Of a stretch of DNA of 64,000 nt, positions 9,885 to 17,740 are shown piece after piece (position 1 is the stretch's first letter; every line of letters starts with the position of its first letter). Source of the DNA: Neoakkermansia glycaniphila (lineage in GTDB: Bacteria > Verrucomicrobiota > Verrucomicrobiia > Verrucomicrobiales > Akkermansiaceae); assembly GCF_001683795.1 (NCBI RefSeq), contig NZ_LIGX01000022.1, positions 17,996 through 81,995 on the forward strand, read 5' to 3'. The notes beneath the pieces were generated by a model that saw nothing but the letters and a program-made list of their open reading frames with translations, did no database searches and was not told the origin of the DNA. The position numbers were made by a program, and so were the translations under genes.

Positions 9885-11660
9885 CTAGTTGATCATAACC
9901 ATGGCTCCCTTGATGACCGTCTGCCCCGAAGCGGAAAGCTCCGTCGAGGCATTCCCCTTGATCGTAAAAGAAACCTTTGCCGAAGCCTTCACATTGGTTC
10001 CGGTAATCACGATATCCGAATTGGCGCTGATTTCAGCCTTGGAGCAGGCTTTCGCGACAATATCGCCTTTCGACTTCAAGAAAATATCCTTTGCGGACGA
10101 AAGAGAAATACCGTCCTTGTCCATGCAAATCTCGTTTTTATGTTCATCGCACAATCTGATGGACTTTTTCTCATCATTGATCTCCACCGTATTCTTGCCG
10201 GGAGTATGCAGAATGATCGTCTTCTGTTTTTCGTCAAACTTCAGCTCCAGTTTTTCCCGGGTCGTCACGGTCTTGATGTCATTATCCTGCTCGAACCCGA
10301 ACGGGGGCTGGTGCTTTTTCCCGTAAAGACTGCCCAGCACGACGGGGTGGCACGGATCATGATTGATGAACCCCACGAGCACCTCATCACCTTTCTCGGG
10401 CAGAAACAGGCCACCAGCCGCAGCGGTGGCATACGGCGAAGAGAATCGCGCCCAAAGCGCCTTCTTCGAACCATCCATCCAGGGCAATTCCACACGAATA
10501 CGGCACTCCTGCCGGGGATCGTCATGGAGCTGCGTGACAACTCCCGTATGCAGGCCTTCCAGCCCCGGAAGAAACCCGGCTCCCGGAGGAGACGCCACAT
10601 CCGGCTCTTCCGTAATCATGGAAGGGCGCACGCCGATGCCCGCCTCGGTCACCCACTCGTTATTCTCGATGGAATGGTGAACGGAACCGATAAAAACATT
10701 CCCGTTGAACCGCTTGCCCAGCCCCTTCAAGGCAATCAGGCAGCCGGGTTCGACTTCGGGCGATCCATAAAAACTGAAACTCCCCTGATAGCGGGACAGC
10801 CCCGCCTTCAACGCCATGCTGTTCACCCATTCTTTCAGGGCGTCGCCTTCTATCGGGGCATCCGTCTGCAGCAGGAGATCTCCGCCGCAGGCAATATCTC
10901 CCGGCTGCAAATCACCCTGTTTATTCAGAGCCGGAGCCGCCGAAGCGATCTTCACCTGCTTTTGCTGCGACGGATCCCATGAAATCCCGGAATAGCGGGC
11001 AAACTGCTCTCCGCCCGACAGGGAACCGTCAAAAGCGATCATATCCAAACCGCAAGTCACAGTCAGCACGGGAGAAGAAGACACCTTCGGCTTGATCGCC
11101 ATGATCTCCTTCCCCTTCACACAGATGAACAGGCCGCAGGCATCCGCCCGAGACAGGGCAAAATCCCAGTCCGTACAATAATACTGCACCATCTCTGGAT
11201 GCTGGTACGCCGTCGCATCCGCCTTCACGCTCCCATAGTCGGAAAGCGCCTCCTTGATCATCTCGCTATCCTTCTTCTTCTCGAAAATACGGTTCTTGCG
11301 CCCCTGCGTGGCGGGATAAGCGCAATCGCGGCATTCCACAACCATATGGGCGCGTTCTCCCCGCCCCGCACGAATACCTACCTCCGTGACAATCCCTTCA
11401 AAAAGGGTATCCTGATGATTCACATCGCCAGCATCGAACCGTATCGTACTGCCCGGCTTGAAACAAGCGGCATCCGTCTCCGGAAATACCTGCTTATCCA
11501 AATCGCCTGCATTGAACTTCAATGTGGCCATCCCGATTCTGTTCAACTCCAGCCGGATGGAGGCGGATATCAATTCATGGGAATCATCCAGCCTTTTGCC
11601 GTTGCTGTAAACGCTCCATGCGAGCACTCTGTCTTTATATACCGATGGTGATTTCTCCAT
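9885..11660 (-). CDS. VgrG-like spike protein (Afp8/gpV type)
   Basis: The 591-aa protein has the gp27-like N-terminal half, then an OB-fold at about residues 370-450 with VELPWMDGSKKALWARFSSP and the hallmark GDEVLVGFINHDPCHPVVLG. A C-terminal region rich in regular short beta strands (SKGDIVAKACSKAEISANSD and neighbours) predicts a triple-stranded beta helix. It should trimerise into the central spike, cap the inner tube and carry the PAAR tip. No C-terminal enzymatic extension is present. The start lies four bases after the stop of the LysM gene; the leader is A-rich rather than a clear Shine-Dalgarno sequence. Confidence 0.92.
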   Translation of the reverse strand: MEKSPSVYKDRVLAWSVYSNGKRLDDSHELISASIRLELNRIGMATLKFNAGDLDKQVFPETDAACFKPGSTIRFDAGDVNHQDTLFEGIVTEVGIRAGRGERAHMVVECRDCAYPATQGRKNRIFEKKKDSEMIKEALSDYGSVKADATAYQHPEMVQYYCTDWDFALSRADACGLFICVKGKEIMAIKPKVSSSPVLTVTCGLDMIAFDGSLSGGEQFARYSGISWDPSQQKQVKIASAAPALNKQGDLQPGDIACGGDLLLQTDAPIEGDALKEWVNSMALKAGLSRYQGSFSFYGSPEVEPGCLIALKGLGKRFNGNVFIGSVHHSIENNEWVTEAGIGVRPSMITEEPDVASPPGAGFLPGLEGLHTGVVTQLHDDPRQECRIRVELPWMDGSKKALWARFSSPYATAAAGGLFLPEKGDEVLVGFINHDPCHPVVLGSLYGKKHQPPFGFEQDNDIKTVTTREKLELKFDEKQKTIILHTPGKNTVEINDEKKSIRLCDEHKNEICMDKDGISLSSAKDIFLKSKGDIVAKACSKAEISANSDIVITGTNVKASAKVSFTIKGNASTELSASGQTVIKGAMVMIN

Positions 11661-11664
11661 AATA

Positions 11665-12327
11665 TCATTCTTTCTTCAAAGGAGGAAACAGAATAGACGT
11701 TCCGGCTGGAATGTCCCTGAATCCGTTGAGGTTATTAAACCGGGCCACTTCTCCCGCAAACAGGGAATCCCCGTAAATCCGGTAGCACAGGCAGGCCAGC
11801 GTATCGCTCTCCTTCATCACGATAATCCTCGACATATCGGGAGACAGCTTCGTAAACATCTTCTTGTCTTCCCCGCTGCTTCGGAACCCTGAAAAGGACA
11901 ACTCGACTTTTGCCCGCAGAGGAATGCCGCTCGTATTGAAGAGTGTATACTCCACCTTCATGGAATCAAGCTGGCCCTTGAACACCAGCGTTCCATACAC
12001 GATTATCACATAAGACGGGCGATGCCCTTCGCTATTGTACGAATACACACTGTCTTCCAGCGCCTTGATCTTATCATACACCCGGTCCTCCTTCCGTGTG
12101 CCTTCCACCACGCCCGTACAATCCACAATGAAAGCAAAAGCCAGAATCTCCGGCTTATACTTCTCGAAAACATTGTTTCCATTGGTCGTCCCCAGAGCCT
12201 TGTCTTCCTGATACACGATCCCTTTCTCGAATTTCAACGATTCGGGATTGAGCGGCAAGGTCAGCTTTGCCTTGTGCTCCTGTGAATAATTCACATCGGT
12301 GTATGAAAACAATGACAAGAATTCCAT
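11665..12327 (-). CDS. LysM-domain tube-baseplate connector (Afp7-like)
   Basis: This 220-aa protein combines an N-terminal beta-rich domain that begins YTDVNYSQEHKAKLTLPLNP and resembles CIS/phage gp53-type proteins with a C-terminal LysM-like domain (about residues 170-218, SRIIVMKESDTLACLCYRIY ... IPAGTSILFPPL). In Afp/PVC the equivalent protein (Afp7) links tube-end proteins and spike inside the baseplate. AAGGAG lies eight bases before the ATG. There is no signal peptide, so the LysM fold is structural here rather than a secreted wall-binding module. Confidence 0.85.
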   Translation of the reverse strand: MEFLSLFSYTDVNYSQEHKAKLTLPLNPESLKFEKGIVYQEDKALGTTNGNNVFEKYKPEILAFAFIVDCTGVVEGTRKEDRVYDKIKALEDSVYSYNSEGHRPSYVIIVYGTLVFKGQLDSMKVEYTLFNTSGIPLRAKVELSFSGFRSSGEDKKMFTKLSPDMSRIIVMKESDTLACLCYRIYGDSLFAGEVARFNNLNGFRDIPAGTSILFPPLKKE

Positions 12328-12342
12328 TGGGACGCTCCTTCT

Positions 12343-12516
12343 CTATCTTCTGTTTTTTGATCTTTGCAGAGGTTGCAATCTTTGACGGTTCAAAGACAAT
12401 TCGCGGATCACATCCTCCTTGAGTCTGCGATACAACTGATCGGAAATCTCCGTCTTCCCGACAATCTTTTTCTCCACGACCGTATTTACGCGGATCTCCT
12501 TGATGACAATCGCCAT
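12343..12516 (-). CDS. DUF5908-like small eCIS protein
   Basis: A 57-codon frame starts at ATG 12516, one base into the stop of the preceding tube gene (TAATG arrangement), and ends at TAG 12343. The product begins MAIVIKEIRVNTVVEKKIVG and ends in a basic SLNRQRLQPLQRSKNRR tail. The pattern MxIxIKEIxV plus a basic end matches the small DUF5908 proteins found between tube and LysM genes in CIS loci. Their role is not established; the size and coupling suggest a structural or assembly peptide. Confidence 0.8.
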   Translation of the reverse strand: MAIVIKEIRVNTVVEKKIVGKTEISDQLYRRLKEDVIRELSLNRQRLQPLQRSKNRR

Positions 12517-12974
12517 TATATTTTTCTTTCCAGGATATTATAATTCAATGTCAGCGTCTCGATGGCCAGTCCGCTTTTCTGAGAATCCAGAGCGGACAAG
12601 CCCCATTTGATCGGAAACGCTCTGGAACATTCCCATGAGGCTGCAACCTCCCCGCGCTCGTTGCACAGAGTGATCACCAGCAGGCTGGGATTGATCCACC
12701 CGTTCCGGGAAAAAGCCAGGCAACTTTTCACCCATTCCGTGATCTTTTCGGAAAGCGGTTCCAAAGGGCGTTTCAACACCAGATTGCCGTGTTTGACCTG
12801 TCTGGGCAGCTTCAGCCATGCGCCGTCATCTCCCTGTTGTTGAGTCTCCTGAAAAACCATTTCCTGATCGAGACCGCTTATCTCCATGAATGAAGCCGCA
12901 GCATGGTCGCTACCCCACTGAAATTCAGCGTGAAAGATAAACCCCAGGGGGTAGCTCCAATCTTCATTTGACAT
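12516..12974 (-). CDS. Inner tube protein 2 (gp19-like)
   Basis: A 152-aa member of the T4 gp19/Hcp-like tube family: FHAEFQWGSDHAAASFMEIS followed by GLDQEMVFQE near the N-terminus, then LVLKRPLEPLSEKITEWVK and the closing AIETLTLNYNILE strand. Compared with the upstream tube gene it is more divergent, lacking the lysine-rich GDITLKKG segment. In Afp-type systems a second tube paralogue (Afp5-like) forms the tube ring closest to the spike, which fits its position next to the LysM and spike genes. Two-gene arrangement with 11 bases between the tube genes. Confidence 0.88.
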   Translation of the reverse strand: MSNEDWSYPLGFIFHAEFQWGSDHAAASFMEISGLDQEMVFQETQQQGDDGAWLKLPRQVKHGNLVLKRPLEPLSEKITEWVKSCLAFSRNGWINPSLLVITLCNERGEVAASWECSRAFPIKWGLSALDSQKSGLAIETLTLNYNILERKI

Positions 12975-12985
12975 AAGGATCTACA

Positions 12986-13435
12986 TCAGGCCAACGTAAT
13001 GCCTTCATGAACAAGTATCAGCGTCTCCATGGCAACATTGTTTCCATCTGCCTTGAAGCCTTCTACCGTGATCTTCTTCGGCCAGGCATTGGTCAGCTTC
13101 CAGCTTTGGGCAGGCGAGCCGCTTTCATCCAGCAGACTGATCGTCACGGCGCGCCGCTTGATCGTATTCATCTTGACTTCTCCGATCCAATCCCAGAACC
13201 GCTTGTCAGAGACGAAAATACCCTTCTTCAAGGTAATATCCCCGCTCTTCCTCAATCCCGGCATCTTGACCTTCGTGAAATCCTTGCTGTCGCCCGCCCT
13301 GTATTCGATCACATCAAACTCCATATCGAGGCCGGAAACCTCCTTGAACGACATATCTCCTATATCGTCTATACTGACTTTGAAATAAAATTCGGGCAAC
13401 GGCCATATTTCTTTATCCTGTGCTTCTCCTGGCAT
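12986..13435 (-). CDS. Inner tube protein 1 (gp19-like, main tube)
   Basis: This 149-aa protein shows the typical tail-tube signature: PEFYFKVSIDDIGDMSFKEV, then SGLDMEFDVIEYRAGD, GDITLKKGIFVSDKRFWDW and a C-terminal NVAMETLILVHEG strand. It should polymerise as hexameric rings into the inner tube whose length is set by the tape-measure protein. It directly follows the sheath gene, as main tube genes do. The ATG is preceded by an AT-rich leader with no Shine-Dalgarno sequence. Confidence 0.92.
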   Translation of the reverse strand: MPGEAQDKEIWPLPEFYFKVSIDDIGDMSFKEVSGLDMEFDVIEYRAGDSKDFTKVKMPGLRKSGDITLKKGIFVSDKRFWDWIGEVKMNTIKRRAVTISLLDESGSPAQSWKLTNAWPKKITVEGFKADGNNVAMETLILVHEGITLA

Positions 13436-13486
13436 AATATTTTTATCTAATGGTTAATTGTTTATCCAAATAATAACGACTATCCG

Positions 13487-15166
13487 TCAACTCTTCTGCA
13501 TTTGTTGCTGGAAGGTGATTTCAATGAATTCCGCAGGGCGGGAAATGGCGACCAGAACGGTAATCCGCAACATCCCTTCCAGAATATCTTCGGGAGCCAT
13601 GGTATCTCCCAGCCCGACATGCACGCTGAACGCATCCTCGGGCACAGAGCCGGCCAATCCGCCACGCTTCCATACGCCACGAAGGAAATTCTCAATCATG
13701 CACTTCATATTCAGCCATGTATTCGCATCATTAGCTTCAAATACATAAGCGCGGGCTGCATTCTTGATGGATTCTTCAAGGAACAGCATCGTACGGCGCA
13801 CATTGATATAACGCCAATCCAGAGAATTGCCGTCCAGCGTGCGGGCGCCCCATACCTTGATACCTTCACCGATAAACGAGCGGATCGCATTGATGGCTTT
13901 TCCGTTCATGGGTACATTCAAATCCATCTGAGCAGCATTGTCGATAATCTCCGAAGGACTTTGCACATAATTCACGGAAACATTGGCCGGAGCTTTCCAA
14001 ACGCCCTTCGTCTGATCCACCATCGTATAAAGACCGGCCATCGCAGCAGATGGCGGCAGCAAATTCAAATGGCTTTTCAGCGCTTTCATAGCCGTCTGAT
14101 AAAGAGGGGAACTCTTCACGAGCAGGTAATGCAGATTGACCCGGTTCACGGTCTGCGACTCCGGGCTAATCTCAATGGTATTCTTCTTTTGCTTCTCTTC
14201 CGGAGTCGCTCCACTATCGTCATACTTGTACAAAACTCCATTGATGATCTGGCTTTGCCCTACACTGAGTGTAATCTTTTTCGCCATGCACTGCTCAATC
14301 GCTTGAGCCAAATGGGGATCAGAACCGAAAAAGCGGCGGCAATGCGTTTGGAATCCTTCTCCCAGCTCCACCATGCCCGGCTTGATCTCCGACAGCACGG
14401 AAGTATTCAGCCACGGATAATAGGCCGCGCCATAGGACAAACCATTGGCGCCGATACCCGTTTGGAATTTTGATATCTGGAGGGCCATCGGCTCATTTTC
14501 ATCGCTCTTGGGTTGAACATCGAAAATGGCAAAGCGGTTTTGCATCTTGACGCAGTGATTCAGCATCTGCGTCTGCATATCGCTGCAACTCGCGGAATAC
14601 GCGGCTTCAGGAACGACGACCATCGTAATTTCCTGCTCCTTCTCCAAAGCGGATAAGGCGCCTGCAACACTTTCCTTGCTGAGCATCGCACCGTATGTAC
14701 CTACGGACACGATATAACACGTGCCGCCGCCATTGGCAAAAAACATCAGCATCTGGCGGTACAGCGTGTATTTATTATCCCCTGTAACGCAAAAGGCATA
14801 CCCTTTTTTGACCGACTCGTTCTTCTCATTGGTTTCAACAACCTCCACGACCTGCTGAAATATTCCCGGATCCGGCTTCATCACAGCGTCTTTAGGAGTA
14901 ATAGCTCCTTCCGAGTCACGTGAAGCTCCCGGATCATAGGTCTTGATATCGACCTTGAAATCAAGGGAAGGTCCTTCTCCGAAATACTTCACATATTCCG
15001 TCATGGAAGAAATCTTCCACGGCTTCATCAGCAAGGAATCCGCTCCGTTTTCGGCTTTCTGCGTGATTCCGATAAAGGCGGGAATCGCCGTTGGCGCTTC
15101 CACGACCGAATTGGGAAAAGCGCTCTTTTCCACAATATACACACCTGGTGTTTTGTATTCTCCCAT
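13487..15166 (-). CDS. Contractile tail sheath protein
   Basis: The 559-aa product starts MGEYKTPGVYIVEKSAFPNS, the classical sheath N-terminus, and ends with the conserved sheath C-terminal domain: SLDWRYINVRRTMLFLEESI, FEANDANTWLNMKCMIENFL, GLGDTMAPEDILEGMLRITV and ISRPAEFIEITFQQQM. A variable middle domain (about residues 60-350) is expected to face outward. It is the only sheath gene in the cluster, whereas Afp has three. Full family length with no frame disruption. The gene lies upstream of both tube genes and probably is the most expressed part of the operon. Confidence 0.95.
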   Translation of the reverse strand: MGEYKTPGVYIVEKSAFPNSVVEAPTAIPAFIGITQKAENGADSLLMKPWKISSMTEYVKYFGEGPSLDFKVDIKTYDPGASRDSEGAITPKDAVMKPDPGIFQQVVEVVETNEKNESVKKGYAFCVTGDNKYTLYRQMLMFFANGGGTCYIVSVGTYGAMLSKESVAGALSALEKEQEITMVVVPEAAYSASCSDMQTQMLNHCVKMQNRFAIFDVQPKSDENEPMALQISKFQTGIGANGLSYGAAYYPWLNTSVLSEIKPGMVELGEGFQTHCRRFFGSDPHLAQAIEQCMAKKITLSVGQSQIINGVLYKYDDSGATPEEKQKKNTIEISPESQTVNRVNLHYLLVKSSPLYQTAMKALKSHLNLLPPSAAMAGLYTMVDQTKGVWKAPANVSVNYVQSPSEIIDNAAQMDLNVPMNGKAINAIRSFIGEGIKVWGARTLDGNSLDWRYINVRRTMLFLEESIKNAARAYVFEANDANTWLNMKCMIENFLRGVWKRGGLAGSVPEDAFSVHVGLGDTMAPEDILEGMLRITVLVAISRPAEFIEITFQQQMQKS

Positions 15167-15192
15167 AGTATTTATTCTATTTTAACATTATT

Positions 15193-16044
15193 TTATATAT
15201 AACAGATTTGTCGGATGGCTCCCTCGCTGCCGGAAGAATATCTTCCGGCCTGAGGACTCGGCAAAAACCGGGCGACTATTCTTTTTCTGGGCGGAACTCT
15301 CTGAATAATTTCTGAAAGAATCAGATGATATTCATCCTGTTCGAAAGATTTAACGGGTTCCAAAGATGCAATTCTCCAAACGTTTGGTCCGAAGATGCTA
15401 TCCTTTTGCGCTTCAGGTGTTCCGAACGAAACACACTGCGAAGCATCTTCCAATAAAAGCCGCGGCCCGCGGTCATCGTCCGGATGCCTGAGAATAAAGA
15501 AATACTCCCAGACATAACTGCGGGCACGAAACCGCAGCGTCACATCGCAGGATTCCCGATCCATCCGTGAAGCATCCGCTCCTTTGCCGCCGGGGCGTCC
15601 TGCTGTATCCTGGGCTGGGGGAACCATCTTCTCTTCAAGCCATTGCTTGCTGGGTGACCAGACAATCCGGCAGAAATCATTCCCATACCGTTTCTCTTCC
15701 CCATCGATCGGCCTTAATAGGGACATCACATCCAGCTCTCCGCTGCCTTCCACATCGATTCGATACACCTTGCGCGGGTCGTAGCCGTCACATACGGTAT
15801 ACGGGAAAAAATCCGGCCTGCATATGCGCATGGACAAGATCAATTCGTCACCGTCCATCAATCCGTGAAAACCTTCCCGGAGAGCCAGCCATTCCCACAT
15901 GCCATGCGACAGTTTCCGGAACAGTACCCCACGGCGGCGCATCAACTCGGCGGTACACGGCAAAGGCATCAGCTCAACCATGTCACCGCCATTGGTATAC
16001 TCGTGGCGCACACCTACGCGACCCAGGCTTACCCACTCGCTCAT
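15193..16044 (-). CDS. Unassigned eCIS protein between cap and sheath genes
   Basis: I do not recognise a named family for this 283-aa protein. It has no signal peptide or membrane helix, is rich in aromatic and arginine residues (for example LSHGMWEWLALREGFHGLMD near residue 45) and ends in a basic, beta-like region. Its ATG overlaps the stop of the Pvc16 gene (ATGA at 16044-16041), so both are probably made in equal amounts. A protein at this place may help cap the sheath/tube end or link the Pvc16 cap to the sheath. That role is inferred from position only. Confidence 0.65.
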   Translation of the reverse strand: MSEWVSLGRVGVRHEYTNGGDMVELMPLPCTAELMRRRGVLFRKLSHGMWEWLALREGFHGLMDGDELILSMRICRPDFFPYTVCDGYDPRKVYRIDVEGSGELDVMSLLRPIDGEEKRYGNDFCRIVWSPSKQWLEEKMVPPAQDTAGRPGGKGADASRMDRESCDVTLRFRARSYVWEYFFILRHPDDDRGPRLLLEDASQCVSFGTPEAQKDSIFGPNVWRIASLEPVKSFEQDEYHLILSEIIQRVPPRKRIVARFLPSPQAGRYSSGSEGAIRQICYI

Positions 16045-16595
16045 GCCTCCTCCTTTCGTATGCCGGAATGAACGAGGGGAGGATCCGTGACAATTCTTCC
16101 GCTTCCGGAGCTTTCGGCAGCATCAATCGCAAGCCTCCGCAATTTGCACATCACGGACGGATAATACTGCCCTCCCAATGTCGTCCAGATATTGTGTACA
16201 TCCTGCAAAGACAACCCCGCCATCTCTACCGAATACACTTTCTTTTCAAATTCGAAAGTCGGCGCCGACTGGATGAAATGCAAGGTCGAGGAAAGAACCG
16301 CCAGCGATTCCGCATATCTCTGATCGTCATAAACGGCCGACAGCATCAAATCCAGATTCAACAACAGGGGAGGATAGCTCCGGATATACTCGCCGGAATC
16401 CCGCCGCATGCCGGATGCGTATCCCCCGGCCGCCTCCCGTTCGATATTGATGAGAGAAACAATCAGTTTACAGGGAGGTTCCCCTGTGCGACTGCCAAGA
16501 AAACCGACCTCCGCCACACCTTCCGGTCGGGCAAATTCACGGCGAAGGTATTCATCTAAACGCGCAGCATAAGATGTCAGGATCCTTTTGATCAT
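16041..16595 (-). CDS. Pvc16/DUF4255-family sheath cap or terminator protein
   Basis: This 184-aa protein carries the DUF4255/Pvc16 N-terminal domain: LIVSLINIERE at about residues 44-54, PPLLLNLDLMLSAVYDD at 75-91 and SLQDVHNIWTTLGGQYYPSV at 129-148. Family members (Afp16/Pvc16) terminate tube and sheath polymerisation at the end far from the baseplate and are a marker separating eCIS-like systems from classical T6SS. It is the first gene of the apparent operon; 718 bases without a convincing gene lie upstream. No clear Shine-Dalgarno sequence precedes the ATG. Confidence 0.9.
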   Translation of the reverse strand: MIKRILTSYAARLDEYLRREFARPEGVAEVGFLGSRTGEPPCKLIVSLINIEREAAGGYASGMRRDSGEYIRSYPPLLLNLDLMLSAVYDDQRYAESLAVLSSTLHFIQSAPTFEFEKKVYSVEMAGLSLQDVHNIWTTLGGQYYPSVMCKLRRLAIDAAESSGSGRIVTDPPLVHSGIRKEEA

Positions 16596-17313
16596 ACTTA
16601 TTTTGAATGATTGATTGTCGATATGTAAAATCGGTTTTTTGATCCTGCTTTAAAACGCTAGATACACACATCTTATCCAGCTTTCAGCCAGATATGCTTC
16701 ATGTGTCTACCCGCACGAAAGTGCCAAAAACCTCATATCTTCATGCGCAATTATTCATTTGAATATATTCCATGCACCGATATGAAAATCTTTCAGCCTT
16801 CTCTTCATTGTATGCAATATTATTTTATTTTCAAACATTTTATACTAACAAATTTATTATTGGGTTTTAAATATAAAACAATTTATTGAAATAAAGCAAA
16901 ATACGAAATTCGAAGATTGTTATTATTCTTTTCTTCTCTTTCGGATAAAAAACGAAAACCCAACCGCAAAAGACGTATCAGGGAAATGAACAAGTGCCCC
17001 TATGCGGTCAGACATTCTATGAGGTGATCGCATGGTCGACATCTGTTTTCATGCACCGCCGACAAACCCAATCAATACATCAACTGTCCTCCGCCTCCTA
17101 TCCGCAAACAAGACGAAGCCGCAGTTCAAAACAAGAAACGTGAGCGGAAGAATACTTCAGACTGAGATAAACATTCCCAGATATTGCCAGTTCGCACCAC
17201 AATGTAAACTCTAGACCTACGCCGGGATGTTGTCTTGCCCCATCTTTTGTAAAATGCGACAAAGGACAGAACAATTTTTAGGAAAGGTAAATCTCCTATC
17301 AATCCATTCGTCA
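16596..17313. other. AT-rich region upstream of the eCIS operon
   Basis: This 718-base stretch holds no convincing gene; its longest reading frames are about 60 codons, lack ribosome sites and are low-complexity. Bases 16740-16920 are strongly AT-rich. The promoter of the eCIS operon should lie just above 16595, but I could not settle on a -35/-10 pair with acceptable spacing; a TTTTACATAT-like block on the minus strand about 40 bases before the cap gene is a weak candidate. Confidence 0.5.
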
Positions 17314-17595
17314 TTATGAAACATCAGGACCGTGACGCGCTACCGCCAGCAAAAATTCATCGGCACCTTCCATAAGAGCATCGATGGGGCACCGCAACAC
17401 CTTGGCGAACAGACACACCTCCGCATCGTTCACACGGCGCAAGCCCGTCTCCACCTTCGCCAGCGATTCACGCGACAACTGCCACCCCATAATCTGGCAA
17501 TGAGCGATCAACGCCGTTTGCGTCCACTTCTTCGACTTGCGGATACGCCTTAAATTTTCACCGATAATATTCAACCCGATTCGTTTTTGTTCCAT
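17314..17595 (-). CDS. XRE-family helix-turn-helix regulator
   Basis: The 93-aa protein has a Cro/C1-type HTH at residues 11-75: IIGENLRRIRKSKKWTQTAL, then WQLSRESLAKVETGLRRVND with the recognition helix, and VLRCPIDALMEGADEFL closing the domain. No extra ligand domain is present. A perfect 14-bp inverted repeat and further GAACA half-sites lie directly upstream at 17600-17667, consistent with autoregulation and control of the divergent lipoprotein gene. It is transcribed in the same direction as the eCIS operon, 718 bases ahead of it, so it could also act there, though nothing in the sequence proves it. Confidence 0.9.
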   Translation of the reverse strand: MEQKRIGLNIIGENLRRIRKSKKWTQTALIAHCQIMGWQLSRESLAKVETGLRRVNDAEVCLFAKVLRCPIDALMEGADEFLLAVARHGPDVS

Positions 17596-17599
17596 AAGT

Positions 17600-17661
17600 C
17601 GAACATTTTAGCCGTCTGACGCAAAATAATGTTCGCATTTCCGAACATTATTTTGTATAGT
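17600..17661. promoter_or_regulatory. Divergent promoter with perfect 14-bp inverted repeat, probable XRE operator
   Basis: CAAAATAATGTTCG (17622-17635) and CGAACATTATTTTG (17642-17655) form a perfect inverted repeat with a six-base spacer. A further half-site CGAACATT occurs at 17600-17607, and TGAACA at 17662. A TATAGT -10-like box (17656-17661) faces the lipoprotein gene, and TAAAAT on the other strand (17610-17605) faces the XRE gene, so both promoters would be covered by a bound repressor. Confidence 0.7.
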
Positions 17662-17740
17662 CTGAACACCGCAACATATAGATACCCTCCAGTACTTCAT
17701 TTATCATATCAATCGAACCCTCACATCCAGCAGAACAAAA

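Larger units (their letters stand above)
1..16595 (-). other. Extracellular contractile injection system (eCIS) gene cluster, left end cut by window
   Basis: Fourteen consecutive minus-strand genes with short gaps or stop/start overlaps encode the parts of a contractile phage-tail-like particle: cap, sheath, two tubes, LysM connector, VgrG-like spike, PAAR tip, gp25, J-like and gp7-like baseplate proteins, a fibre-like protein and a tape measure. This set matches the family that includes the antifeeding prophage (Afp), Photorhabdus virulence cassettes (PVC) and MAC arrays. There are no TssJ/L/M genes, and no phage capsid, portal, terminase or integrase genes, so it is neither a classical T6SS nor an intact prophage. 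The AAA+ ATPase usual in these clusters and any cargo genes are not seen and should lie to the left of position 1. The nearest regulator-like gene is the XRE protein at 17314-17595. Confidence 0.93.

Noticed and set aside
1..16595. Classical type VI secretion system
   Set aside because: PAAR, VgrG-like and gp25 genes are shared, but TssJ/L/M, ClpV and TssA-type genes are absent while Pvc16, tape-measure and LysM proteins are present.
1..16595. Contractile prophage
   Set aside because: No capsid, portal, terminase, integrase or lysis gene is present, and Pvc16 and gp7-like proteins are of eCIS type.
16701..17214. Small genes of about 60 codons in the gap before the eCIS operon
   Set aside because: Low-complexity products, no ribosome site and no support from context.
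17622..17655. Terminator reading of the perfect inverted repeat
   Set aside because: It lies between divergent starts where no transcript should end, and it overlaps promoter boxes, so an operator is the better explanation.
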